This document shows, piece after piece, positions 40,589-50,269 of a stretch of DNA of 64,000 nt. This DNA comes from Desulfocapsa sp. (GTDB lineage Bacteria; Desulfobacterota; Desulfobulbia; Desulfobulbales; Desulfocapsaceae), in contig VMSP01000023.1 of NCBI GenBank assembly GCA_013792135.1, forward strand, positions 1 to 64,000, in the 5' to 3' direction. Positions within the stretch are counted from its first letter, which is position 1. The number at the start of each line of letters is the position of its first letter. A program made the translations under genes and the position numbers. The notes under the pieces are model-generated. The model was not told the origin of the DNA and did not search any database. It saw only the letters and a list, made by a program, of their open reading frames with translations.

Positions 40589-41488
40589 ATGAAAGGATCC
40601 AATAAAGTCATTACTCGTATAAAAGGCGGCCTCGGCAACCAACTCTTCTGTTATGCAGCAGCCCGCCGCCTGGCTATGGTCAATAATAGTGAACTGCTCA
40701 TTGACGATGTGACTGGTTTTGCTCGTGACCGCCAATACAGCCGCCAGTATGCGCTTGATCATTTCCTGATCCCGGTTCGCAAGGCGACGCCTGCGGAGCG
40801 ACTGGAACCTTTTGAGCGCTATCGGCGGGGTGTGATGAAATGGTTGTCCCGGCGGAAGCCGTTCGCGGAAAGGCGCTATCTGGAACAGGATGGGCGGGAT
40901 TTTGATAAGCGACTTCTTGCCTTGCAAGTAAAAGGGACACTCTATTTAGATGGCCTTTGGCAGAGCGAAGGTTACTTTAAAGATGTGGAGCAGACCATCC
41001 GCGAAGACCTGCGAATCATTCCACCCAAGGATACAGACAACCAGTACATGGCTGAGAAGATTCAAAACAACAATTCCGTGGCTTTACATGTGCGCTGGTT
41101 TGACCAGCCAGAGGATACGGCGATCCACAATGTTTCGGCTGACTACTACCAGCGCGCCATTGCCCTGATAGATGAAAAGATAGAATCGCCCCATTACTTC
41201 TTGTTTTCCGATGACCCGGAGGCTGCCCGAGCGAAGCTTACCCTGCCCGAAGACCGGGTGACTTTTGTTTCCCACAACCAAGGTGATGTAAACGCCTATG
41301 CTGACCTGTGGTTGATGACCCAGTGCCGGCACTTTATTACGGCCAACAGCACATTCAGCTGGTGGGGGGCATGGTTAGGGGGGAAAGACGGGGCCATTGT
41401 AATTTGTCCAAGCACGAAACTTACTTCAGGCACAATTACTTCGTGGAATTTTGAAGGGCAAATACCTGATGGTTGGCAGAAAATATAA
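40589..41488 (+). CDS. GT11 alpha-1,2-fucosyltransferase-like
   Basis: KGGLGNQLFCYAAARRLA, SVALHVRW, FFLFSDDPEAA-type segment, FITANSTFSWWGAWLGG. Confidence 0.92.
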   Translation: MKGSNKVITRIKGGLGNQLFCYAAARRLAMVNNSELLIDDVTGFARDRQYSRQYALDHFLIPVRKATPAERLEPFERYRRGVMKWLSRRKPFAERRYLEQDGRDFDKRLLALQVKGTLYLDGLWQSEGYFKDVEQTIREDLRIIPPKDTDNQYMAEKIQNNNSVALHVRWFDQPEDTAIHNVSADYYQRAIALIDEKIESPHYFLFSDDPEAARAKLTLPEDRVTFVSHNQGDVNAYADLWLMTQCRHFITANSTFSWWGAWLGGKDGAIVICPSTKLTSGTITSWNFEGQIPDGWQKI

Positions 41489-41526
41489 TGCGCGGTCTGG
41501 TGGGTGTTATGAGTTGGGGGCGTTGA

Positions 41527-42576
41527 ATGGATCGACAAAACATTAAAGTTTCGGTCATTATGGCCTGCTATAATTCGTCGGAGTATCTGGACGATGCGAT
41601 AAGCAGTATTTTAAATCAAACGCTAAGTGATCTTGAACTGATACTGATCGATGATTGCTCGACTGACAACACTATCGACATTGCAAGGCGTTACCAGATG
41701 CAGGATGATCGAGTAAATGTTTTATCAATGCCAGTAAATAGTGGCCCGGCAAGTACTCGCAACACTGGTATACGCATTGCGAGAGGAAAATGGCTTGCCA
41801 TCCTGGATTCTGATGATGTTGCGCTGCCCTCACGTTTTGAGGAACAGCTTAGGCTGGCCGATAGCGATAACAACCTGATCATGATTATGAGTAATTTCAT
41901 CTCCATGGACGCAACAGGTCGTAAAATAAAAGAGCACACATATCCTACAAAACATAAAGATCTAACGGAAAGATTATATTCCATGCGGGCATTTCCACCG
42001 CATTCTTCAATGATGTATAGAAAAAGTGCAGTTGAAAAAATGTTAGTTTTTAACCCGAAATATGCATTATCCCAAGACTACGATTTATGGTTGCGGTTAT
42101 CGGAAATTGGAAGATTGGCATCTATTGATAAACCATTGGTGAGAGTAAGAAAGCATAATCAGAATATATCGAATTTGGAAGGAGGCAGGCGACAGGCTTG
42201 TTATGGCTTCGCAGCAGCTGTCTGCCATTATCTGCGTATAAATCATTGTCCTGATCCTTCAGCTGTTTATGATGAAACGCACTGGCGAGCGTTTATATTA
42301 TGGATTGAACAGCAACTAATTGCGGCAGATTATTTTGAAAAGCAAAAAGCGTGGACCGAGGCGCGCGTCAAGTATTTTGCAACAAGGAATAGGTTGTTGG
42401 CTATACTTCGATTCGGAAACCACCTCCTAAAAACTGGCCACTTCAGCGGGTTGATGTGGAATAAATTTTTTGGTTCGTCGCTGCCAAAATGCTTGGCTCA
42501 GGAGTGGATGAAACGGCCCAGAGCGGTGCAAGTTTCAGATCCGGATTATCAAGAAAGCGAAACAATGTCTTTATGA
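41527..42576 (+). CDS. Glycosyltransferase family 2
   Basis: VSVIMACYNSSEYLDDAISSILNQTLSDLELILIDDCSTDNT, ARGKWLAILDSDDVALPSR. Confidence 0.94.
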   Translation: MDRQNIKVSVIMACYNSSEYLDDAISSILNQTLSDLELILIDDCSTDNTIDIARRYQMQDDRVNVLSMPVNSGPASTRNTGIRIARGKWLAILDSDDVALPSRFEEQLRLADSDNNLIMIMSNFISMDATGRKIKEHTYPTKHKDLTERLYSMRAFPPHSSMMYRKSAVEKMLVFNPKYALSQDYDLWLRLSEIGRLASIDKPLVRVRKHNQNISNLEGGRRQACYGFAAAVCHYLRINHCPDPSAVYDETHWRAFILWIEQQLIAADYFEKQKAWTEARVKYFATRNRLLAILRFGNHLLKTGHFSGLMWNKFFGSSLPKCLAQEWMKRPRAVQVSDPDYQESETMSL

Positions 42577-43736
42577 TTGTCGGTATTGATGCATCAAATA
42601 TACGTGCCGGTGGTGGAGTAACCCATCTGGTCGAACTGCTCCGGGCGGCTGATCCTCAGGTTCACGGCTTCTCACAAGTTATTGTCTGGAGTGGTTTGGC
42701 AACCTTGAACCGAATCGATGACCGTCCATGGCTGGTGAAAATCCATCAGCCGATACTCGATAAGAGCCTGCCGTATCGCACCTTCTGGCAATGTTTCAAG
42801 CTTTGCAACCAGGCTCGAATGGTTGGATGTGATGTGCTGTTTGTACCTGGTGGGTCGTATGCAGGTAACTTTCATCCGATAGTGACTTTCAGCCAAAATC
42901 TGCTGCCGTTTGAGTGGCGAGAGTTGCGGCGCTATGGGTGGTCTTTTTTTACGATCAAGATGATGTTTTTGCGCTGGACTCAGTCTCGCACTTTCCGTAA
43001 GGCAGATGGGGTGATTTTTCTAACTCAATATGCTCAGGATGCTGTGATGCGGGCAATCGGGTCCATCAATGGACAATCATCGATTGTTCCGCACGGCATT
43101 GACGGACGATTTTCCTGCCCGCCGCGTAAGCAGTTAGCTGTTAACCACTACTCTGATGATAGGCCCTTTCGCCTTCTCTATGTCTCCGTCATAGATCAGT
43201 ATAAGCATCAGTGGCATGTTGCGGAGGCGGTAGTACAACTGCGGAAGAGCGGTTTGCCGGTAGAACTGGATCTGGTGGGGCCAGCCTCTCCTCCTGCCTT
43301 AAAACGGCTACGAGATAAGCTTGAACGGGTAGACCCGGCTGGCCATTTTGTTCGTTATACAGGGGCAGTCCCCTATGCTGAACTGCATACACGCTATACG
43401 GAGGCGGATGCTTTTGTCTTTGCCTCAAGCTGCGAGACCTTTGGACAGATTCTGATTGAGGCGATGTCTGCGGGATTACCAATCGCCTGTTCAAAACGGT
43501 CGGCCATGCCTGAGTTGCTCGGTGATGCGGGTGTATATTTCGATCCGGAACGCCCGGGTGAGATAGCGGAGGCATTGCGGTCTCTCTACAATCAGCCTGT
43601 ACTGCGACGCCAACTTGCCGGACGGGCTTATACTGCTGCACAAGATTACTCCTGGGAGCGCTGCGCCCAAGAGACTTTTTCATTTATCGCGCAAGTTGCT
43701 GGCCACAGGCAAACTGCTGCTTCGTTACTTAAATAA
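42573..43736 (+). CDS. Glycosyltransferase family 4 (GT-B)
   Basis: Start at MIVGIDASNIRAGGGVTHLVELL (ATGA overlap); VPHGIDGRF, EADAFVFASSCETFGQILIEAMSAGLPIACSKRSAMPELLGD. Confidence 0.92.
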   Translation: MIVGIDASNIRAGGGVTHLVELLRAADPQVHGFSQVIVWSGLATLNRIDDRPWLVKIHQPILDKSLPYRTFWQCFKLCNQARMVGCDVLFVPGGSYAGNFHPIVTFSQNLLPFEWRELRRYGWSFFTIKMMFLRWTQSRTFRKADGVIFLTQYAQDAVMRAIGSINGQSSIVPHGIDGRFSCPPRKQLAVNHYSDDRPFRLLYVSVIDQYKHQWHVAEAVVQLRKSGLPVELDLVGPASPPALKRLRDKLERVDPAGHFVRYTGAVPYAELHTRYTEADAFVFASSCETFGQILIEAMSAGLPIACSKRSAMPELLGDAGVYFDPERPGEIAEALRSLYNQPVLRRQLAGRAYTAAQDYSWERCAQETFSFIAQVAGHRQTAASLLK

Positions 43737-43755
43737 ATCAACTGGATGGGCTAAT

Positions 43756-44784
43756 ATGTTTACGGATAAAACACTATTAATAACCGGCGGGACCGGTTCC
43801 TTCGGCAATGCCGTCCTCCGCCGCTTTCTCGATACCGATATCAAAGAAATCCGCGTCTTTTCCCGAGATGAAAAGAAGCAGGAAGATATGCGGATTGAGC
43901 TGAAGAATTCAAAAGTAAAGTTCTACATTGGCGATGTACGCAATTATGACAGTCTGTATTCCGCCATGCGCGGAGTTGATTACGTCTTCCACGCCGCAGC
44001 CCTGAAACAGGTTCCTTCCTGCGAGTTCTACCCCATGGAGGCGGTTCGTACCAACATCCTCGGCGCGGAAAACGTCATGAATGCGGCTATTGCCAACGAC
44101 GTACAGCAGGTGATCGTTCTCAGCACCGACAAGGCGGTCTATCCGATAAACGCCATGGGTATGTCCAAGGCAATGATGGAGAAGCTGATGGTGGCAAAGG
44201 CACGGATGGTCGATCAGCGCGCCACTAAGCTCTGCGGCACCCGTTATGGTAACGTTATGGCCTCGCGCGGCTCGGTTATTCCTCTCTTTGTTAAACAGAT
44301 CAAGGAGGGAAAACCACTGACTGTGACCGATCCCAATATGACTCGCTTTCTTATGTCCATAGATGATGCGGTGGATTTGGTGATTTATACTTACACCCAT
44401 GCCAGGCAGGGAGATATCTTTGTGCAGAAATCTCCTGCATCTACGATCATCGACCTGGCCATTGCCATGAAGGAACTCTTTAATGCCGATAACGCGATCA
44501 GGGTTATTGGCACCCGGCATGGGGAAAAACTGTATGAAACATTGCTGACTCGGGAGGAAATGGTAAGTGCCGAGGATTTGGGCGGCTACTATCGCATCCC
44601 TTGCGACGAACGGGATCTGAACTACGGCAAATATTTCACCGAAGGGCAGGAAAAGGTCTCCCAGTCGGAGGATTACAACTCTCATAATACCCAAAGGCTC
44701 ACCATCCCTGAGATCAAGGAGAAGCTGCTCGGTCTTGATTTTATCCAGCAGGAACTCAAGGGAGGGGTCGGGTGCGCCTATTGA
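43756..44784 (+). CDS. UDP-GlcNAc 4,6-dehydratase/5-epimerase (FnlA/WbvB/CapE family)
   Basis: MFTDKTLLITGGTGSFGNAVLRRFLDTDIKEIRVFSRDEKKQEDMR, ALKQVPSCEFYPMEAVRTNILGAENV. Confidence 0.92.
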   Translation: MFTDKTLLITGGTGSFGNAVLRRFLDTDIKEIRVFSRDEKKQEDMRIELKNSKVKFYIGDVRNYDSLYSAMRGVDYVFHAAALKQVPSCEFYPMEAVRTNILGAENVMNAAIANDVQQVIVLSTDKAVYPINAMGMSKAMMEKLMVAKARMVDQRATKLCGTRYGNVMASRGSVIPLFVKQIKEGKPLTVTDPNMTRFLMSIDDAVDLVIYTYTHARQGDIFVQKSPASTIIDLAIAMKELFNADNAIRVIGTRHGEKLYETLLTREEMVSAEDLGGYYRIPCDERDLNYGKYFTEGQEKVSQSEDYNSHNTQRLTIPEIKEKLLGLDFIQQELKGGVGCAY

Positions 44785-45611
44785 TTCTCGGTGGTGATGG
44801 CATGCTTGGCCACCAGCTCCTGAAATCCCTTGCTCCGGGGCATGAGGTAAAAGTGACGCTCCGCCAGGACCTTGAGGCCTATGCTCCTTACAGGCTGTTC
44901 GATAATGATAATGCCTACACAGGTATCGATGTCCGCTCCCTTGAACGGCTGGCAGAGGTGTTTGCTGATTTTCGGCCCCAAGCGGTCATCAACGCCGTGG
45001 GTATTGTGAAGCAGCGTCCAACTGCCAAGGAGAGCATCCCCAGCCTGGAGATCAATTCGCTTTTGCCCCATCGACTGTCCATACTCTGTAGAGCTGTCGG
45101 TGCGCGTCTGATTCACTTGAGCACTGACTGTATTTTCTCCGGTCGGAAAGGGAACTACCAGGAGGATGACCCTTCCGATGCCGAGGATCTCTACGGTAAA
45201 ACGAAGTTCCTGGGTGAAGTGCATGACAGCCACTGCCTGACCCTGCGTACATCTATTATCGGTCGGGAGCTTTCCCGACACAAAAGTCTTCTCGAGTGGT
45301 TTCTGGCCCAGACCGGGACGGTCAAGGGTTTTACCAAGGCAATTTACACAGGGTTCACCACCATGGAAATGGGCCGGATCATAGAAAACATGCTCGTAGA
45401 TCATCCAGAAGCTTCGGGAGTCTACCAGGTTTCCAGTGACCCCATTAACAAGTATGACCTGCTTCTGCTGTTCCGGGAAAAGCTTAGTCACCAAGTCGAG
45501 ATACTTCCGGATGAGACGTTCTGTTGTGACCGGAGTCTCGATTCTACCCGGTTCCGCAAAGAGTTTGTCTATACCCCCCCGACTTGGGAAGCAATGATTG
45601 AGGAGTTGTGA
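44772..45611 (+). CDS. RmlD-like SDR sugar reductase (WbvR-like)
   Basis: MRLLILGGDGMLGHQLLKSLAPGHEV, RLIHLSTDCIFSGRKGNYQEDDPSDAEDLYGKTKFLGE; 279 aa with no room for a CapF-type cupin extension. Confidence 0.85.
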   Translation: MRLLILGGDGMLGHQLLKSLAPGHEVKVTLRQDLEAYAPYRLFDNDNAYTGIDVRSLERLAEVFADFRPQAVINAVGIVKQRPTAKESIPSLEINSLLPHRLSILCRAVGARLIHLSTDCIFSGRKGNYQEDDPSDAEDLYGKTKFLGEVHDSHCLTLRTSIIGRELSRHKSLLEWFLAQTGTVKGFTKAIYTGFTTMEMGRIIENMLVDHPEASGVYQVSSDPINKYDLLLLFREKLSHQVEILPDETFCCDRSLDSTRFRKEFVYTPPTWEAMIEEL

Positions 45612-45613
45612 GT

Positions 45614-46741
45614 ATGACTTTAAAGGTTATGACCATCGTCGGCACTCGGCCTGAAATAATCAAGCTTTGCTGTGTAATGCAAGAATTGGATCAGCATACC
45701 AAGCATATCCTTGTGCATTCGGGCCAGAACTATGATTATGAGCTGAATGAAATTTTCTTCCAGCAGCTCGGAATCAGAAAACCTGATTATTTCCTTAATG
45801 CCGTTGGCGAATCCGTTGCCCAGACCATCGGTAACGTGATTGCTAAATCAGACGAAGTAATGGAGCGGGAGAAACCGGATGCGATCCTGCTCCTGGGGGA
45901 TACCAACAGCTGTCTGTCCGCCATCCCCGCCAAGCGTCGCAAGATCCCTATCTTCCATATGGAGGCGGGAAACCGCTGCTTCGACTTACGCGTGCCGGAG
46001 GAGATCAACCGCAAGATCGTCGACCATATCAGCGATATCAACATGACCTATACCGAGCATGCTCGCCGCTACCTGCTGGCCGAAGGGCTGCGACCCGAAA
46101 CGGTTATGAAGACTGGCTCCCCCATGAAGGAGGTGCTTGGTCACTACCTGCCGCAGATTGAGTCGTCCGATGTTCTGGAAAAACTGGGAGTGGAGGCCGG
46201 GAAATACTTCGTTGTTAGTGCCCATCGGGAAGAGAATGTCGACAGCGAGGAAAATTTTACCGATCTGCTCGCCTCGTTGAGTGCTATCTCAACAAAATAC
46301 GGTCACCCAATTATATTTTCCACTCACCCTCGTACCAGAAAGAAACTTGAAGATCGCGGGGATACCCTGGACCCACGCATCCGTTTTTTGAAGCCGCTTG
46401 GCTTTTTTGAGTACGTGAAACTCCAGATGCATGCTAAATGCGTCATTTCGGACAGCGGCACCATAACGGAAGAATCATCCATCCTCAACTTTCCGGCTGT
46501 CACTATCCGTCAGGCTCATGAGCGTCCAGAGGGGATGGACGAGGGGACCTTGATCATGTGCGGCCTGCAAGCTGATAGGATTATTGAGTCTATTGAGGTT
46601 GTTATTTCCCAGTTTTCGAAGGAACCGCGTCGCTTCAGACTGGTACAGGACTACGATACGGATAATGTGTCCCAAAAGGTATTGCGGATCATCTTGAGTT
46701 ATACGGACTATGTGAACCGGGTCGTTTGGAAGAAGTCTTGA
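45614..46741 (+). CDS. UDP-N-acetylglucosamine 2-epimerase family (WecB/FnlC/WbvD-like)
   Basis: MTIVGTRPEIIKLCCVMQELD, HMEAGNRCFDLRVPEEINRKIVDHISD, SDSGTITEESSILNFPAVTIR. Confidence 0.93.
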   Translation: MTLKVMTIVGTRPEIIKLCCVMQELDQHTKHILVHSGQNYDYELNEIFFQQLGIRKPDYFLNAVGESVAQTIGNVIAKSDEVMEREKPDAILLLGDTNSCLSAIPAKRRKIPIFHMEAGNRCFDLRVPEEINRKIVDHISDINMTYTEHARRYLLAEGLRPETVMKTGSPMKEVLGHYLPQIESSDVLEKLGVEAGKYFVVSAHREENVDSEENFTDLLASLSAISTKYGHPIIFSTHPRTRKKLEDRGDTLDPRIRFLKPLGFFEYVKLQMHAKCVISDSGTITEESSILNFPAVTIRQAHERPEGMDEGTLIMCGLQADRIIESIEVVISQFSKEPRRFRLVQDYDTDNVSQKVLRIILSYTDYVNRVVWKKS

Positions 46742-46743
46742 GG

Positions 46744-47946
46744 ATGGACAATGTAATGCGTATTGCGTTAATCGCCGATGCCTTTCCGCCCATGCGTTCA
46801 TCCGGGGCGGTCCAGCTTAGGGATTTGTCTTTGGAATTCGTAAAGCAAGGCCACCAGCCAACCGTGATGATTCCAGACTCGGATATTGATCACCCGTGGT
46901 TGCTGGAAGACATGAAGGGCGCACAGGTGCTCAGATTGAAGGCACCGCGCACTAAAGATATTGGTTATGTGTCGCGTACGATCAACGAATTTTTGATGCC
47001 CTTTGCCATACTGCGCAATCTTCGGAAAAGTCCATTCGCGGATGTTCGATGGCACGGTGTAGTGTGGTATTCACCGACGATTTTTCTTGGGCCGATTGCG
47101 AATGCTTTGAAAAAGGCCAGTACTTGTCGGAGTTATTTGATCATCCGGGATATCTTCCCTGAATGGGCAGTCGATATGGGGCTGCTCAGTCGTGGTTTGC
47201 CTTATTGCTTTTTCAAGCTCATTGAGCGCTACCAGTATTCTGTGGCGGATATTATTGGTGTACAGACACCGGCAAATCTCGCTTATTTTGATGATTGGGC
47301 GAAGCAGCCAAGGCGGCGAGTTGAAGTGCTGCAGAATTGGCTGGCTGACGCACCCGATGTTGGCTCAAGTATTTCGGTGGCTGATGGGCCGCTGTCGGGA
47401 CGGACAATTTTTGTCTACGCTGGCAACATGGGGGTTGCCCAGGGCGTGGATGTCCTGATTGACTTGGCCGAGCGTTTGCGTAACCGACGCGATCTCGGTT
47501 TTCTGTTTGTTGGTCGCGGCAGTGATGTCCAGCGTTTGCGTGGCGATGTCAAAGCCCGTGGACTAGACAATGTGGCTTTTCATGACGAGATTGATCCCTC
47601 GGAAATTCCCGGCCTGTACGCCCAATGCCATGTCGGCATGGTGGCACTGGATCCGCGCCACAAGACGCACAATATTCCCGGCAAGTTCCTTTCCTATATG
47701 CAGGCAGGCTTGCCGGTTCTGGCAAGCATTAACCCCGGTAATGATCTGGCAGAAATAATTGAGCGCGAAGGTGTTGGGCGAGTCTGCACGGATCACTCGG
47801 TAGATACATTGCAGCGACTGGCGGAGGAACTTGTGGACGAAATCATTCCTAGAAAAAGCGTGGCGGCCCATTGCTGTGCATTGTCGGCAAAGCTCTTTTC
47901 GCCAGAGGTGGCAGTGAAACAAATCGCTGCGGCATTAGAAAGCTGA
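46744..47946 (+). CDS. GT4 glycosyltransferase (WbuB-like)
   Basis: RIALIADAFPPMRSSGAVQLRDLSLEFVKQGHQPTVMIP, IFVYAGNMGVAQGVDVLIDLAERL. Confidence 0.9.
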   Translation: MDNVMRIALIADAFPPMRSSGAVQLRDLSLEFVKQGHQPTVMIPDSDIDHPWLLEDMKGAQVLRLKAPRTKDIGYVSRTINEFLMPFAILRNLRKSPFADVRWHGVVWYSPTIFLGPIANALKKASTCRSYLIIRDIFPEWAVDMGLLSRGLPYCFFKLIERYQYSVADIIGVQTPANLAYFDDWAKQPRRRVEVLQNWLADAPDVGSSISVADGPLSGRTIFVYAGNMGVAQGVDVLIDLAERLRNRRDLGFLFVGRGSDVQRLRGDVKARGLDNVAFHDEIDPSEIPGLYAQCHVGMVALDPRHKTHNIPGKFLSYMQAGLPVLASINPGNDLAEIIEREGVGRVCTDHSVDTLQRLAEELVDEIIPRKSVAAHCCALSAKLFSPEVAVKQIAAALES

Positions 47947-48080
47947 ATGCACATATGAAAGAGCCGCTCCTCATAAATGTCCTGGAACTGGACCGGCTGT
48001 TGTGGTGTGTTTGCAATATAGCCAATTCCACACCAAATAGAGAACTCACAATCCATGCATGCGTCAGGGATATTTTGTAA

Positions 48081-49445
48081 ATGAAAACACATATTCAAGA
48101 AAAGGCCGCGCTGCTGCTGATAAGTGATAGTGTGGCGATGTCGTTCTCGTTCGTCATTGCCCTCCTCCTTGGTCATAAGGCCCATTTAACCCTTGGCCTC
48201 CTTTGTCGCCATCTCTGGGGCTTTGCGGCCCTCTTTGTTCCCACGCTCCTCATTTTCTTTGTCCTTGACGGATATGCCCTGCACAAAGTCCGGCAACGTT
48301 TTGGCCAGCAGGCATTGATCCTCGGCTGTGGGTTGCTGGCAAGTTCGATTTTGTCGACGTTTATATTCTTTTTCTTCCGGGACCCGGTTCCGCGTGCAGT
48401 ATTCCTTATTTTTTATGGAAGCGCATTCATTCTTGTTGTCTACTTCCGTAAAATCCTCAACCAACGTATGCTTACATCGACCCAATGGCTGACCCTCATT
48501 GTCGGTGACGGAAAAAGAAGTTCGGAAGTGGCGCAGTTCATCAATGCCAGTGCCTATCTTCGCACAGAAGTCGTCGGCTATGTGTCTGAAGGAAACGGGA
48601 GCCAGGCGCAGGACCACCTGCCTCACCTGGGGCACATAGACGATCTGGTTTCGATTGCCAGAGAAATGGCTGTTGATCAGGTCATCGTCGCAGTTCCCTC
48701 CCGGGACGATAACCTGATTAAATTGTTGCTGGAATGTATGCAAAGCAAGATCAAGGTTTCAGAATTCAGAAGAGTGATCGAGGAAATAACCGGCAGGGTG
48801 CCGATCGACCATCTCAATGACAACTGGTTCCTTCTTGAATTAAGCAGTTCAAATAAACGATATTTCTGGTACACGAAACGCTTAGCCGATATTGCGGTCT
48901 CCTGTATCGGGCTCTGCCTGGCATTGCCCCTGTCTCCCTTCATTGTCTTGCTGATCAAGATCGACTCACGGGGGCCGGTATTTTATTCCCAGCAACGCAT
49001 GGGAAGGGGGAGTAAGCCTTTTGTCGCCTGGAAACTGAGAACTATGGTCGATGGTGCTGACCGTAACAACGTCCACTGGACCACGGACAATGACGACCGC
49101 ATCACCCGAGTGGGCAGGATTGTGCGCAAGACGCGGCTGGATGAAGTGCCGCAGTTGCTCAATATCTTCAAGGGAGAAATGAGCCTGATCGGTCCGAGGC
49201 CGGAGGCGCTCAGCCTGGTGGAGATGTACACCAGAGAGATTCCCTATTACCCGGAACGGCATATGGTAACGCCCGGAATCACGGGCTGGGCGCAGATCAA
49301 TTATCCCTACGGCAATTCCATCGAAGATACGCGCCAGAAGCTGATGTATGATTTCTACTATATCAAAAACCGAAGTGTAATCCTTGATCTTATGATCTTT
49401 TTGCGGACGATCCGGATTGTTCTAACAGGGAAGGGGGCGATGTAG
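48081..49445 (+). CDS. Undecaprenyl-phosphate sugar phosphotransferase (WbaP/WcaJ-like polyprenyl glycosylphosphotransferase), full-length copy 1
   Basis: N-terminal TM region, ...KRLADIAVSCIGLCLALPLSPFIVLLIKIDSRGPVFYSQQRMGRGSKPFVAWKLRTM..., RLDEVPQLLNIFKGEMSLIGPRPE. Confidence 0.95.
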   Translation: MKTHIQEKAALLLISDSVAMSFSFVIALLLGHKAHLTLGLLCRHLWGFAALFVPTLLIFFVLDGYALHKVRQRFGQQALILGCGLLASSILSTFIFFFFRDPVPRAVFLIFYGSAFILVVYFRKILNQRMLTSTQWLTLIVGDGKRSSEVAQFINASAYLRTEVVGYVSEGNGSQAQDHLPHLGHIDDLVSIAREMAVDQVIVAVPSRDDNLIKLLLECMQSKIKVSEFRRVIEEITGRVPIDHLNDNWFLLELSSSNKRYFWYTKRLADIAVSCIGLCLALPLSPFIVLLIKIDSRGPVFYSQQRMGRGSKPFVAWKLRTMVDGADRNNVHWTTDNDDRITRVGRIVRKTRLDEVPQLLNIFKGEMSLIGPRPEALSLVEMYTREIPYYPERHMVTPGITGWAQINYPYGNSIEDTRQKLMYDFYYIKNRSVILDLMIFLRTIRIVLTGKGAM

Positions 49446-49487
49446 AGTTTTGTTGGGTTACGCTGGCGCTAACCCAACCTACGTGAC

Positions 49488-49516
49488 TTGACACTATTGT
49501 CACTATCCAGTACAGT
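49488..49516 (+). promoter_or_regulatory. Promoter of the Phd/PIN operon with operator-like palindrome
   Basis: TTGACA (49488-49493), N17, TACAGT (49511-49516); palindrome TGACA-CTAT-TGTCA (49489-49502) overlaps -35. Confidence 0.55.
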
Positions 49517-49565
49517 CATATCAGTTGTATTAATCATGCTAATCATATTGGTCGCAGGGGGAGCT

Positions 49566-49826
49566 ATGTTAAAAACCGTATCCGCTATAAAGGCACGCCA
49601 GAATCTCGGGCAGGTAATGAATGAGGTTTTTCTCAAGGATGATGAATATATTGTCGAGCGTTCCGGCAAACCACTGGTGGCGATTATTCCCATCGAAAAG
49701 TATCTGAATATGACAGGCAAGCGCAAAGAATTTTTCAGATTGTATGATTCGCTTCAGGGAACTGCAGATAACTCTTCATCTGTTGATGACGATATTACAG
49801 AAGCCCTGACTGCCGCACGTCGATGA
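49566..49826 (+). CDS. Phd/YefM-type antitoxin
   Basis: MLKTVSAIKARQNLGQVMNEVFLKDDEYIVERSGKPLVAIIPIEKYLNM. Confidence 0.88.
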   Translation: MLKTVSAIKARQNLGQVMNEVFLKDDEYIVERSGKPLVAIIPIEKYLNMTGKRKEFFRLYDSLQGTADNSSSVDDDITEALTAARR

Positions 49827-50254
49827 TCCGTATTGTTCTGGATACGGACCTGTTTGTCAGTGCTTTGCTCAAACCTGACTCAAATCCTGACATAATTTTA
49901 CATTTGGTCAAAGATGAGAAGGTTCTCTTACTCATGTCAGATTCTATTTGCCATGAGATCTCCAGGGTTCTGACCTATCCCAAAATCAGAAAGCGGCTTA
50001 CTGTTTCTGACGAAGAGCTAAAAAACTTTGTGCAATTGCTTGGTACTGTTGCCATCATAACCCCAGGCACCCTTAATCTACCGCCGATAGATGCTGACCC
50101 AGACGATACGAAATATCTGGTCTGTGCCGTCGAAGGGCATGCCGATTATATTGTTTCCGGCGATCATCATCTAACCGACCTGGTGATGTACCGAGGCATA
50201 CGCATCGTCACTCCGGTAGACTTCATTCAAATAGTATCCACACTCTCAGACTAA
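49823..50254 (+). CDS. PIN-domain toxin (COG1569-like)
   Basis: IRIVLDTDLFVSALLKPDSNPDIILHLV..., DPDDTKYLVCAVEGHADYIVSGDHHLTDL. Confidence 0.9.
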   Translation: MIRIVLDTDLFVSALLKPDSNPDIILHLVKDEKVLLLMSDSICHEISRVLTYPKIRKRLTVSDEELKNFVQLLGTVAIITPGTLNLPPIDADPDDTKYLVCAVEGHADYIVSGDHHLTDLVMYRGIRIVTPVDFIQIVSTLSD

Positions 50255-50269
50255 AGAAAATTTTGATTA

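Noticed and set aside
43909-44694. 261-aa minus-strand ORF
   Set aside because: Antisense to the 4,6-dehydratase gene.
47871-48080. 69-aa ORF between the WbuB-like and sugar-transferase genes
   Set aside because: Overlaps the end of the glycosyltransferase gene and has no recognisable domain or RBS.
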